From the NCBI GenBank assembly GCA_041665165.1, contig JBAYJJ010000020.1, positions 1-24,799 on the forward strand: 24,799 nucleotides of DNA, in the 5' to 3' direction. Positions 14,464 to 21,331 of this stretch are shown here, piece by piece; position 1 is the stretch's first letter; the number at the start of each line of letters is the position of its first letter. The DNA comes from MWCR01 sp041665165 (GTDB taxonomy: Bacteria; Patescibacteriota; Patescibacteriia; 2-12-FULL-60-25). The notes under the pieces are model-generated. The model did no database searches, was not told where the DNA came from, and saw only the letters and a program-made list of their open reading frames with translations. Made by a program: the position numbers and the translations under genes.

Positions 14464-15597
14464 CTAGAACGTCACGCCCAGCGTTACGCCGATCATGCCG
14501 CCCAGGCCAGTCTTGCGCGCCGAGCCATCTCCGGTCATGGCCGAGCCGAGTGTTCCGAAGGGAACAACCACGACCTGCTCGGAGAGCGGGACCGTGACAG
14601 ACACCTCTGCGCCAGTGATGGCACCGAGGCGTTCGGCATTGTCGTTGAAGCGGCCGAACTGGGTGTAGGAGCCGCCAACACCGAGACGCGTGCGCTTGTC
14701 GCTGGACAGGGCGAAGGTGAGGCGTGTGTAAGCGCCCACTCCGTAGGTCTGTCCCGACTTGCTGTTGGGATAGGTACTGGAGTTGAGTCCGCTGGGGGAG
14801 AACATGAATCGTCCGCCCACGTCGAGCCCAACGTCACCGTCCCCGAACAACCCACCCAACCCGATATCCATGACGCCGAAGCCCATGGTCGAGCCGGGAA
14901 TGGCTGCGTAGGCAACGCCGCCGGTAGCAGTGAGACGAACGCGATGGGAGTTGACCCAGCGCTTGACCCACTCGGTGTCAGCCTTCTTGTCCAGGTCGGT
15001 CTTGTCAGCCTTCTTGCTGACCTCGAGCTTGGTGGCCTTGTACGTGTCCAACTCGCCGAGCTTCTTGTCCTGCGCGTTGTCATTCTCCTCGAGCTTGCCG
15101 ATGCGAAACTCATGATCCGCGGCAATACCCTCGACCTTGCTCACCCGTTCCGTCAGGTCCACGATGTCCTGTTGCTGGACGTTCATGGTGTGCTGCGTTG
15201 CTTCCAGCACGGCTCTGGCCGAGAGGTCGCATCGCACGTACAACCGATGATACTTGACGTTGGCGTTGGAAGGGTCGACCCGATTGGTGTTCTCTTCCCA
15301 CGCGCGACTGAGCGAGTACGGATGGTACTTGTCCGGCTCCTTGCACACGCACTTCCCGCCGTTCTTGCTCTTCAGGGGATCATAGTTCCCAGAGCACACA
15401 TACTCCTCGCGCCAGATGGTCTTGGGCTTGGTATCGACCGCGGGCTGTTGAGCAGCTGGGCCGCAAGCCTTGATCATTTCGCAGACCTCGTTCTGGCACT
15501 TCTTGATCTCTTCGCACTGTGGATCAGTGGCGGAGGCGACCTGCGAAACCAGAGACACGAGAACGGACGTGATGAGAGACACGATAATCTTCTTCAT
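14464..15597 (-). CDS. Secreted Cys-rich/coiled-coil protein with C-terminal outer-membrane-type beta-barrel
   Basis: 377 residues. Signal peptide 1-23 (MKKIIVSLITSVLV...SQVASA). Cys at 28, 34, 39, 45, 68, 83, 85 and 123 form a small head region. Residues about 140-212 are a coiled coil (LTERVSKVEGIAADHEFRIG then KADKTDLDKKADTEW). Residues 218-377 are Gly- and aromatic-rich alternating strands, ending VTLGVTF. A terminal Phe after alternating hydrophobics is the established recognition signal of proteins inserted by BamA. The plan is the same as the gene at 11075-12385 (head, stalk, barrel), though the sequences are not obviously alike. Shine-Dalgarno GGGAGGAG lies upstream, with a near-consensus promoter about 190 bases before the start. 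Function unknown; an adhesin- or porin-like surface role is inferred. Confidence 0.82.
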   Translation of the reverse strand: MKKIIVSLITSVLVSLVSQVASATDPQCEEIKKCQNEVCEMIKACGPAAQQPAVDTKPKTIWREEYVCSGNYDPLKSKNGGKCVCKEPDKYHPYSLSRAWEENTNRVDPSNANVKYHRLYVRCDLSARAVLEATQHTMNVQQQDIVDLTERVSKVEGIAADHEFRIGKLEENDNAQDKKLGELDTYKATKLEVSKKADKTDLDKKADTEWVKRWVNSHRVRLTATGGVAYAAIPGSTMGFGVMDIGLGGLFGDGDVGLDVGGRFMFSPSGLNSSTYPNSKSGQTYGVGAYTRLTFALSSDKRTRLGVGGSYTQFGRFNDNAERLGAITGAEVSVTVPLSEQVVVVPFGTLGSAMTGDGSARKTGLGGMIGVTLGVTF

Positions 15598-15797
15598 GAC
15601 CTTCTTCTCCTCCCCGACATGGGGCAGACTTTGCCCGCGGGGGCGTGGAAAGGTTGGCTACATTCTGAGTGAAACGAGCACAGATCGTACTGCGATCCTA
15701 AAGTCGTCCCATGCCTGTTGAGAAGAGGAGGAATACTCCCCAACCTGCATGAAACGGCTCCAGTGCCGCAAGCGCACATCTGTCAAAGTAATGAATG

Positions 15798-15826
15798 AAT
15801 ATAACACAAAACCAAGATTTTGTCAA
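15798..15826 (-). promoter_or_regulatory. Near-consensus sigma70 promoter of the 14464-15597 gene
   Basis: Minus strand: TTGACA (15821-15826), 17-base spacer, TATATT (15798-15803), with a TG near the extended -10 position. The predicted leader of about 190 bases (15598-15790) is unusually long for this window. It has GC-rich inverted segments near the start codon, but I recognise no known riboswitch in it. Confidence 0.75.
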
Positions 15827-15841
15827 GAGTGGCGGGCATCT

Positions 15842-15868
15842 AAAAAAGACGCTTTATTTAGCGTCTTT
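15842..15868 (-). terminator. Intrinsic terminator of the Wzz-like gene
   Basis: Minus strand: AAAGACGCT, loop of six, AGCGTCTTT, then T-run; nine paired bases. It separates the 15893-20334 gene run from the promoter at 15798-15826. Confidence 0.9.
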
Positions 15869-15892
15869 GCTTTGGATTAAGTTGTTTGTCAA

Positions 15893-16501
15893 TCAACTAA
15901 CTTGCCTTATCCTAGCCAAAACCCAGGCTGAACCGATCAAAAACCCGAAAATCAAGCCAAAGGCTGAGTTCTGCACTAAATCAGGTTTAGCGTAAAATCT
16001 GGAGGGCAAGGGGTCATCTATGACCTGTAAACGCACAGAATAGCCATAAAAGTTGGGTGCCTGAGCCACTAATTCCTTGGCTACGCCTATGGCAATGGCC
16101 GTGGCCTGGTCCCTATTTGAATGATATGCAATTACCTGCATTACCCCGGTTCCTGGCACAACACTGGTTTCAATCGCCTCTTGCCAGGCCTTGCGCTTGT
16201 CTATTTCATCAGTCGGGAAATAGGTTCGGTCAATCCCGCCCTGGTTCATGACTGCATTGAAAAAGCTGGACGAATAAACCAGCTCAGCCAAATTCTGCCC
16301 GATACGCTCTGTAGATTTGATGGCCGTGTAAGGATCTATGCCCGTGGCATTGGTCTGGGTAATCAGTAATCTGACGGTTGATGAAAATCTCCACGGCTGC
16401 AACAAAGAGACGAGCATAGCCAAAACCAGGCCCCCTAAAACACAGAAAGCCAGGAGCTTCCAATTGCGGAAGTAAATGTGCACGAAATTTGTTGAGGGCA
16501 T
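15893..16501 (-). CDS. Wzz/chain-length-determinant-like membrane protein
   Basis: 202 residues. Two membrane segments (about 15-35 and 178-196) enclose a loop of about 140 residues outside the membrane, the topology of polysaccharide co-polymerases. WRFSSTVRLLITQ after the first segment is the conserved Wzz N-terminal strand, and PSRFYAKPDLVQN just before the second is the Pro-rich segment typical of the family. There is no C-terminal tyrosine-kinase domain and no kinase gene nearby. It would set the length of a surface polysaccharide, but no polymerase or glycosyltransferase cluster adjoins it. Leader made entirely of a heptad array; no Shine-Dalgarno sequence. Confidence 0.8.
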   Translation of the reverse strand: MPSTNFVHIYFRNWKLLAFCVLGGLVLAMLVSLLQPWRFSSTVRLLITQTNATGIDPYTAIKSTERIGQNLAELVYSSSFFNAVMNQGGIDRTYFPTDEIDKRKAWQEAIETSVVPGTGVMQVIAYHSNRDQATAIAIGVAKELVAQAPNFYGYSVRLQVIDDPLPSRFYAKPDLVQNSAFGLIFGFLIGSAWVLARIRQVS

Positions 16502-16510
16502 TTCTTTTTA

Positions 16511-16573
16511 AATTACCAATCTTCAATCTTCAATTATCAATTATTGTAGATTGTAAATTTATAATTGTAGATT
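16511..16573. repeat. Nine-heptad inverted array between PDZ and Wzz-like genes
   Basis: AATTACC, AATCTTC, AATCTTC, AATTATC, AATTATT, then GTAGATT, GTAAATT, TATAATT, GTAGATT: the second half is the reverse-complement theme (AATCTAC). It covers nearly the whole gap from ten bases before the Wzz-like ATG into the PDZ gene's stop codon. Confidence 0.85.
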
Positions 16574-17741
16574 AGTTAAGTGGTGTGCTGGAGATTTGCG
16601 AGCCGAGCGTAAGCGGCAAATTAATTTCTTTGCCTTGGCGCCAGACGCGAATTTCTACGGAAGAACCTGGGCGGTATTGGGCGATGATGTCCCCAAGGTC
16701 TACGCTCCCATCCAGTATATCACGATCAACTTGCAAAATCACGTCGCCGGATTTCAAACCAGCCAAATCACCTGGCCCGGCTTTGGTAATCACGACCTGA
16801 TTTTTCTTTTCTTCTTTGATCCACGCTCCCCTTTCCGGCAAACCATCGCCAGGCGGCATCAATCGCACCAGACTCCGGTCAACGCTCAAGATATTGAGGG
16901 TCGCGTGCTTGATTTGATTGTCTGACAACAAGCTCTGGAGCGATGCGGCAATGCCCACGGCAGGAATTACTGAAATTTTTCCTTGCGCAGAAGATTCTAC
17001 TAAGCCAACCAAAGAGCCTGATGAGTCCCAAACCGGCGATCCTTTTTCCTGATTGGCTATGGACCCGACAATGACCAGCCTGCGATCAATCTTATCGCTT
17101 GTTTTTAAGGTTGGGTTTTCTGAAAAGCGGAAAGACGCAATGGACGAAGGCATGAAATCCGCAACATTATTCTCTATCCAAACTGCAGCACCTGTTCGGC
17201 TGCCGGCCAGAGAAGCAAAAGGCGCTACAGACAAATTGCGCGCATCGGTTTTCAGGAACACGCTCTGAGTGACCTGATCAACCAAAGCTTTCTGGACCTG
17301 ATATGCCGCATGCTCATACCAGACGACCATATCTGTCGCACGATTATTCTGGACAATAGAAAGCGGAGCCACGAACCAGCCGTCTGAAGTAAGGGCCACT
17401 ACGCGGCCAATCTCCTCGGTCGGCAAAAGCATTGGGTCAGCGCCCTTCTTGTGCTCATACAATATTCCTACCGGGCTTTTGCGGGTTGCTATGCTTTCGG
17501 GAACAGCTTTAGATGAGGCGTCTAAAGACACCAAAGGCAAAAGCTTGATGGTTGATGTGGTTGTTGTTTCTACCGCAGGTTTTGTACTGGTCGGCACGAT
17601 TCCTGGAACCTGCAGACCCGTACCACGTACATCATACAACGTACCACGGGCGGCAAAATATCCGGCCACGCCGCCTGAAACAGAACCGATGACAACGTTC
17701 AGGGCGACAAAGAGGATAATGACCTTATAATCGATTTTCAT
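16572..17741 (-). CDS. Membrane-anchored HtrA-like protein with degenerate protease domain and PDZ domain
   Basis: 389 residues. Membrane anchor at about 7-29, a Thr/Ser-rich linker, a trypsin-like beta-barrel region (about 85-275) and a PDZ domain (about 280-380; PGDLAGLKSGDVILQVD is diagnostic). Catalytic residues seem lost. Where HtrA proteins have DG(Y/F)(I/V)LTNNHV, this reads SDGWFVAPLS (119-128) without His; where they have GNSGGPL, this reads EKGSPVW (232-238) without the nucleophile Ser in place. It is therefore more likely a peptide-binding scaffold or pseudoprotease outside the membrane. Residues about 31-42 (ARGTLYDVRGTG) are encoded by a heptad repeat. Its ATG is six bases after TATAAT, so the mRNA is probably leaderless. 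Confidence 0.85.
   Translation of the reverse strand: MKIDYKVIILFVALNVVIGSVSGGVAGYFAARGTLYDVRGTGLQVPGIVPTSTKPAVETTTTSTIKLLPLVSLDASSKAVPESIATRKSPVGILYEHKKGADPMLLPTEEIGRVVALTSDGWFVAPLSIVQNNRATDMVVWYEHAAYQVQKALVDQVTQSVFLKTDARNLSVAPFASLAGSRTGAAVWIENNVADFMPSSIASFRFSENPTLKTSDKIDRRLVIVGSIANQEKGSPVWDSSGSLVGLVESSAQGKISVIPAVGIAASLQSLLSDNQIKHATLNILSVDRSLVRLMPPGDGLPERGAWIKEEKKNQVVITKAGPGDLAGLKSGDVILQVDRDILDGSVDLGDIIAQYRPGSSVEIRVWRQGKEINLPLTLGSQISSTPLN
17619..17646. repeat. Heptad array inside the PDZ gene
   Basis: CGTACCA, CGTACAT, CATACAA, CGTACCA in 7-base register, in frame just after the membrane anchor codons. Reverse complement of the word used at 9794-9828. Confidence 0.8.
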
Positions 17742-17747
17742 AATTGT

Positions 17748-17753
17748 ATTATA
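17748..17753 (-). promoter_or_regulatory. -10 box TATAAT, leaderless start of the PDZ gene
   Basis: Minus strand TATAATACAATTATG: a perfect -10 box ending six bases before the ATG at 17741, which puts the expected transcription start on or next to the A of the start codon. No clear -35 box. It lies in the 27-base gap after the 17769 gene, so the PDZ gene may be both cotranscribed and separately started. Confidence 0.65.
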
Positions 17754-17768
17754 ATACGTTCCGCGATA

Positions 17769-18530
17769 TTAAAGCCAACGAGAGGTGATGGCAATGGCCA
17801 GCAAAAAAACCACAGCTAACACAAATTCAGAAACAGCCTGGCGTTTGCTGGGCAAAGGGTTGTACAAATAACGCCGCATGCGCAGTATCCCGCAAAAAAT
17901 AATCATGCTCAAAGCGCCTTGCTGCCAAAGGCCGAGCGGTAGTGTGGCGCCGAGCAAGCCTAGATACAAGCCGGTGATAGCCCCGACCAGCATCCAAGTC
18001 CGGTTTTGTTTGCCAGAAGCTTCGGGGTGGCCAGTGGTCCGGAAAAGCAGAATGCCCAGAATGACCATGCCGGCTACATGCGACCAAGGCGGCGTATGTA
18101 AAAACGTAATCATGCCCGTGGAAGTAGAAACAGCGAACAGAATTATCAAAGGCACATAAGCGATGTTCACGCGCGAAAGCCCGCCGACCGGATAACGCGA
18201 AGGCATGAAACACAGAAAAAACAACAGCTGCAAAGACAGAAAACTGCAAACAAACGAAAGCCCGATGACCATGAATTGCTCAAATCTCCCTTCGGTTAGG
18301 AGCATGGCAAAAGCCAAGGCCAAAATAAGCAGCATGGTCGGCAGCATCTTTTCCACCATGTCCCACAAATCAACGCGTTTGCGCGACATCAAATAAGCAG
18401 AAGTTGCTAGTACGATAATGCCCAGCGCAACAAACCAAGGATAATCAAAAGGTTGATTGAACTGGAAATAAAAAGCAATCGCTATTATCAGCGAACTCAG
18501 CAAAGGCAATATGCGGTAAAAGAGAAACAT
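17769..18530 (-). CDS. Polytopic membrane protein of unknown function
   Basis: 253 residues, almost all hydrophobic. About eight membrane segments are visible, beginning at residues about 5, 33, 66, 85, 122, 150, 180 and 232, joined by short loops such as YLMSRKRVDLWDM and RTTGHPEASGKQNRTW. No catalytic motif or known family is recognised. It stands between the single-pass protein and the PDZ gene in a minus-strand run and may work with them at the membrane; this rests on position only. No Shine-Dalgarno sequence; its leader is an octad array. Confidence 0.75.
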   Translation of the reverse strand: MFLFYRILPLLSSLIIAIAFYFQFNQPFDYPWFVALGIIVLATSAYLMSRKRVDLWDMVEKMLPTMLLILALAFAMLLTEGRFEQFMVIGLSFVCSFLSLQLLFFLCFMPSRYPVGGLSRVNIAYVPLIILFAVSTSTGMITFLHTPPWSHVAGMVILGILLFRTTGHPEASGKQNRTWMLVGAITGLYLGLLGATLPLGLWQQGALSMIIFCGILRMRRYLYNPLPSKRQAVSEFVLAVVFLLAIAITSRWL

Positions 18531-18532
18531 TT

Positions 18533-18611
18533 AGAGATACAGAGAGCAAGAGAGCGAGAGAGCAAGAGATTCGAACCTTATCTCTGCATCTCCGTATCTC
18601 TTGATCTCAAT
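18533..18611. repeat. Octad-period inverted array between two membrane-protein genes
   Basis: AGAGATAC, AGAGAGCA, AGAGAGCG, AGAGAGCA, AGAGATTC, short core GAACCTT, then ATCTCTGC, ATCTCCGT, ATCTCTTG, ATCTCAAT. The period is 8 bases and the arms are inverted. It reaches from three bases before the ATG at 18530 across the stop codon at 18607-18609. Confidence 0.85.
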
Positions 18612-19305
18612 TGGTTATTAAAAAGTTGATTACGATCTTTCCGTCTTTCAAATCCAGCGTTTTAATCTTCATGCTGCCGGCTTGCAGATCCCACGCCCCC
18701 ATATCTTTGGCGAAGATATTGCTCATAACGGGCAAGATGGCCCAGGATGGCAGGTTGACCATGCCCAGTTTAGCGCTGACTGGCTCAAACTTTACAGAGC
18801 CATCGGTTTGCAGGACTGGCTTGACCTGCAGCAAGAGATCGATTCGGCCAAGGCTCCATCTTAATTTAAGAAACAATTCCATGCCAGTCGGCAAAATAGC
18901 CACCTGAGATTGCTCAATCGCCAAACTGTTGCGCAGGCCCTGAGCTATGCCCCAGGTAAACAAGCCGCTGACTTCTTTTTCGTTGATCGTGACGGCCATG
19001 TTCTTGACCCTGTCCTCCACTTGCTCGCGGATACGCGACGAGATCAAAGCCTCAAACTCGCGCGAATCCATTTTTTGTTGCGCAACTTGCCGGCTGGGGG
19101 TCGGCGCTTGGTAATAGTCCTTCAAAACCGGAAACTCAACGATTCCGGTCAAGGACACCAAGTAAGCGACTACTAAAAAAAATGCTGCGCAAACCGCAAT
19201 CAACAAAGTCGCACAGGTCAAGACATTCCTCCCTAGTTTAGGGCCGCTTACTTTCGGAACAGGCGGACGGACCAACATCTGAGCTTTTGGATCTGGGGCG
19301 ACCAT
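18607..19305 (-). CDS. Single-pass membrane protein of unknown function
   Basis: 232 residues. A Pro-rich cytoplasmic head (about 1-26), one membrane segment (about 28-52) and an outside domain of about 170 residues. The pattern TINEKEVSGLFTWGIAQGLRNS...VAILPTGMELFLKLRWSLGRIDLLLQVKPVLQ...DGKIVINFLI, with long amphipathic strands, resembles lipid-binding beta-sandwich proteins of the YpmS (DUF2140) or LmeA (DUF2993) kind; this is inference from strand pattern only. It starts three bases after the AI-2E exporter stop codon, so the two are probably translated together. Confidence 0.75.
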   Translation of the reverse strand: MVAPDPKAQMLVRPPVPKVSGPKLGRNVLTCATLLIAVCAAFFLVVAYLVSLTGIVEFPVLKDYYQAPTPSRQVAQQKMDSREFEALISSRIREQVEDRVKNMAVTINEKEVSGLFTWGIAQGLRNSLAIEQSQVAILPTGMELFLKLRWSLGRIDLLLQVKPVLQTDGSVKFEPVSAKLGMVNLPSWAILPVMSNIFAKDMGAWDLQAGSMKIKTLDLKDGKIVINFLITN

Positions 19306-19308
19306 ATA

Positions 19309-20334
19309 TTATGAGCTTGATCTGTAGGCTTTGACTTCTTTGATGACCAAGACTACTGCTGTGCCCAAGGGTATGGCCATAAGCGCGCCCACAAACCCGA
19401 AAAGCTGGGCTCCGACAAGCAAAGACAAGATGCTGACCAATGGATTCAAGCCCACTGCTTTTTGCATTACTTTAGGCACTATGAGCTGATTCTCCAATTG
19501 TTGGACCACGATCATCAGGGCCAAAGCCAGCAAGCCAGTCACGGTCGAGTGGCTGAAAGCGACCAATAAGATCGGACCGGCCGCAAGAATGGGGCCGAGG
19601 TAAGGTATGAACTCAACTAACCCACCAAAAACCGAAAGCACGAGCGCGCCTTCAACGCCCAGGACAGACAAACCTATGAAATAAAATACGCCAATGATCA
19701 CTGCAAGTATGATTTGGCCTCTTAGCCAGCCGCTCATTTTATCCTGCAGCTGCGAAATGAGATGCAGAGCGAATTTCCGATGTTTGGACGGCACCCAATC
19801 CTGCACCAGCGTAATCGCCTTATCCTCTTGAGCTACCAGATAGAACGACATGACCAAGACTACGATGAATGCGGCAACGCCGCCAAACACAGTACTCAAC
19901 AAATCTACAAGCCGATTGGCTGCGCCGCCCAATTGAGTTTGGATTGAGGCAATGCCTGAATTGATATTTATTGAAAAGCCGTACTTGCCTGCGAAATCCT
20001 TGAATGAATCCGAAATATTCTGGATCCAGCCCCATTGCTGGCCAAGTAAACTCGCCAGCCTGCCTGCTTGCTCTATCAAGGTCGGAATCATGAGCGTGAT
20101 CACCAGCCCGAAAATACCGAATAAAACAAAATACAGGAACAGGACAGTCACGCCGCGCGGTATCTTCCGCTTATAAGCCCACTCTGCTGTCGGCTGCATG
20201 ACTGCGGCCAGAAAAAGTGAAATCACGAACAGCGTCACAATGTCTTTGGTGAGCCAAAGGACTATGAATGCAACCACGACCGCAACCATCTTGACGATGG
20301 CGCTGGTTGATATGTATATGTTCCTGTCTTGCAT
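19309..20334 (-). CDS. AI-2E family transporter
   Basis: 341 residues, usual for the family. About eight membrane segments, with the conserved block GGLVEFIPYLGPILAAGPI, the VQQLENQLIVPKVMQKAVGLNPLVSIL signature and GFVGALMAIPLGTAVVLVIKE. The family (named for TqsA/YdiK) includes autoinducer-2 exporters and Na+/H+ antiporters, so the substrate here is unknown. First gene of the minus-strand run to 15893. The promoter -10 box is six bases before the ATG, indicating a leaderless mRNA. Confidence 0.92.
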   Translation of the reverse strand: MQDRNIYISTSAIVKMVAVVVAFIVLWLTKDIVTLFVISLFLAAVMQPTAEWAYKRKIPRGVTVLFLYFVLFGIFGLVITLMIPTLIEQAGRLASLLGQQWGWIQNISDSFKDFAGKYGFSININSGIASIQTQLGGAANRLVDLLSTVFGGVAAFIVVLVMSFYLVAQEDKAITLVQDWVPSKHRKFALHLISQLQDKMSGWLRGQIILAVIIGVFYFIGLSVLGVEGALVLSVFGGLVEFIPYLGPILAAGPILLVAFSHSTVTGLLALALMIVVQQLENQLIVPKVMQKAVGLNPLVSILSLLVGAQLFGFVGALMAIPLGTAVVLVIKEVKAYRSSS

Positions 20335-20340
20335 GAAGGT

Positions 20341-20349
20341 ATTATAGCA
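20341..20349 (-). promoter_or_regulatory. Extended -10 promoter, leaderless start of the AI-2E gene
   Basis: Minus strand TGCTATAAT (20341-20349) followed by ACCTTC and the ATG at 20334. A TGnTATAAT extended -10 can work without a -35 box, and none is seen. The spacing of six bases to ATG is the same as at 17748-17753. Confidence 0.75.
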
Positions 20350-20364
20350 TACTGAAAACCCTTG

Positions 20365-20382
20365 GCCCCTTTCTCAAGGGGC
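20365..20382. other. 7-bp hairpin in the divergent AI-2E/smpB promoter region
   Basis: GCCCCTT, loop TCTC, AAGGGGC. It lies between the two divergent genes, without a T-tract. It could be a protein-binding site or part of the smpB leader. Confidence 0.4.
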
Positions 20383-20437
20383 TGTGACCTAGTATGTTAA
20401 AATCTCCTTGTGAAAGGAGAAGCGAAGAGGTTTTCCG

Positions 20438-20920
20438 GTGAGCGATGTTATGGTACGTTATATTTTCAGTATGCCAACGCTAGCCACTAACCGCAAAGCC
20501 AAATTCGAATACGCATGCCTGGAAAAATTCGAGGCTGGCTTAGCTTTGACCGGGCAAGAAGTAAAATCAGTCCGCGCCGGAGGCGCAAAGATAGACAATG
20601 GTTATGTTGTAGGCCAAAAAGGCGGGCTGTGGCTGATTGGCGCAAACATCGCGCCCTACAAAAAGGCCTCAAACCTAAAAAACTATGATCCTGGCCAAAG
20701 CCGGCAACTCTTGTTGCACGGCAAAGAGATGCGCTATCTTATGGGCAAATTAAGCGAAAAAGGCTTGACATTGATACCAACTTCCCTATATACTCGCGGT
20801 AATCGGATTAAGCTCGAAATATGGCTGGCCAAAGGCAAAAAAACCTTTGAGAAGCGCCAAGCCATCAAGAATCGCGATTTAGACCGCGAAACTAAGCGTT
20901 TTTATTCCGAAGACATATAG
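20438..20920 (+). CDS. smpB: tmRNA-binding protein SmpB
   Basis: Binds the tRNA-like domain of tmRNA and brings it to stalled ribosomes. Family phrases: NRKAKFEYACLEKFEAGLALTGQEVKSVRAG, LHGKEMRYLMGKLSEKGLTLIPTSLYTRGNRIKLEIWLAKGKK and the C-terminal basic tail KNRDLDRETKRFY that probes the mRNA channel. Length is 160 residues from GTG 20438 (AAGAGG seven bases upstream) or 149 from ATG 20471 (MPTLATNRKAK), which fits the family better but has no Shine-Dalgarno sequence; both are given as possible. The stop codon ends one base before tmRNA, so both are made from one transcript. Confidence 0.95.
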   Translation: MSDVMVRYIFSMPTLATNRKAKFEYACLEKFEAGLALTGQEVKSVRAGGAKIDNGYVVGQKGGLWLIGANIAPYKKASNLKNYDPGQSRQLLLHGKEMRYLMGKLSEKGLTLIPTSLYTRGNRIKLEIWLAKGKKTFEKRQAIKNRDLDRETKRFYSEDI

Positions 20921-20921
20921 A

Positions 20922-21316
20922 GGGGATGCCGAGCTTCGACGGATTTCAGTTCCCTATTCTGCAGGCCGAGCTGACATGACTCGTAAAACCGTGTTAACAA
21001 GACATTTGCCAACGTCTTATCAAAGGCTAAGGCTGCATTCGCTAACGCGTTTGCCATGCCATTAGCTCAACCGGCACTCGCCTAATAAGGCTCGTGCCGC
21101 GATCCCCTGTTTCGCTCCCCACGGAGCAGGCTGATCGTCATCTTTGGGGATAGGAGCCAATCCGCAGCATCTGGATTGGAACGACAAGGCTGATGCTAAC
21201 GCCAATCACTTCTCGCTTGTTCGCATGTGATTGACGCACTCCGAGCAAGCCAAGCCTGTGAAGACGAATATGGTTTTGACTTTCGGACGGGGGTGCGACT
21301 CCCCCCATCTCCACCA
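20922..21316 (+). ncRNA. ssrA: tmRNA (transfer-messenger RNA)
   Basis: One-piece tmRNA of 395 bases with encoded CCA. The 5' GGGGATG pairs with 3' CATCTCC. CTTCGACGG follows the 5' end, and GGACGGGGGTGCGACTCC forms the T arm. Pseudoknot 1 is visible: CGAG (20967) with CTCG (20980), and ACATG (20974) with CGTGT (20990). Thirteen bases after it the resume codon GCC (21008) begins a 25-codon tag starting ANVLSKAKAA and ending AQPALA, closed by TAATAA (21083). The tag is longer than the usual 8-15 residues and ends in ALA, not LAA. A second Ala-Asn start (GCTAACGCG, 21040) also has A at -4 but is too far from the pseudoknot. Mature ends must be cut from a transcript shared with smpB and probably infC. 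Confidence 0.96.
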
Positions 21317-21331
21317 CCTAATCAAACTTCA

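Noticed and set aside
14326..15672. A 448-codon open frame on the plus strand
   Set aside because: Antisense to the barrel protein at 14464-15597, which has a signal peptide, terminal-Phe strand, Shine-Dalgarno sequence and promoter. No support for the plus frame.
15598..15790. Possible riboswitch in the long leader
   Set aside because: GC-rich inverted segments are present, but no known riboswitch core could be recognised by eye.
20438..20470. Certain choice of the smpB start at GTG 20438
   Set aside because: A Shine-Dalgarno-like AAGAGG supports GTG, but the family start is better matched by ATG 20471. The annotation keeps the longer frame and notes the doubt.
21227..21331. 35-codon upstream extension of infC
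   Set aside because: These bases are the 3' half of the tRNA-like domain of tmRNA; IF-3 proteins of this type begin at MRIHYRRRR.
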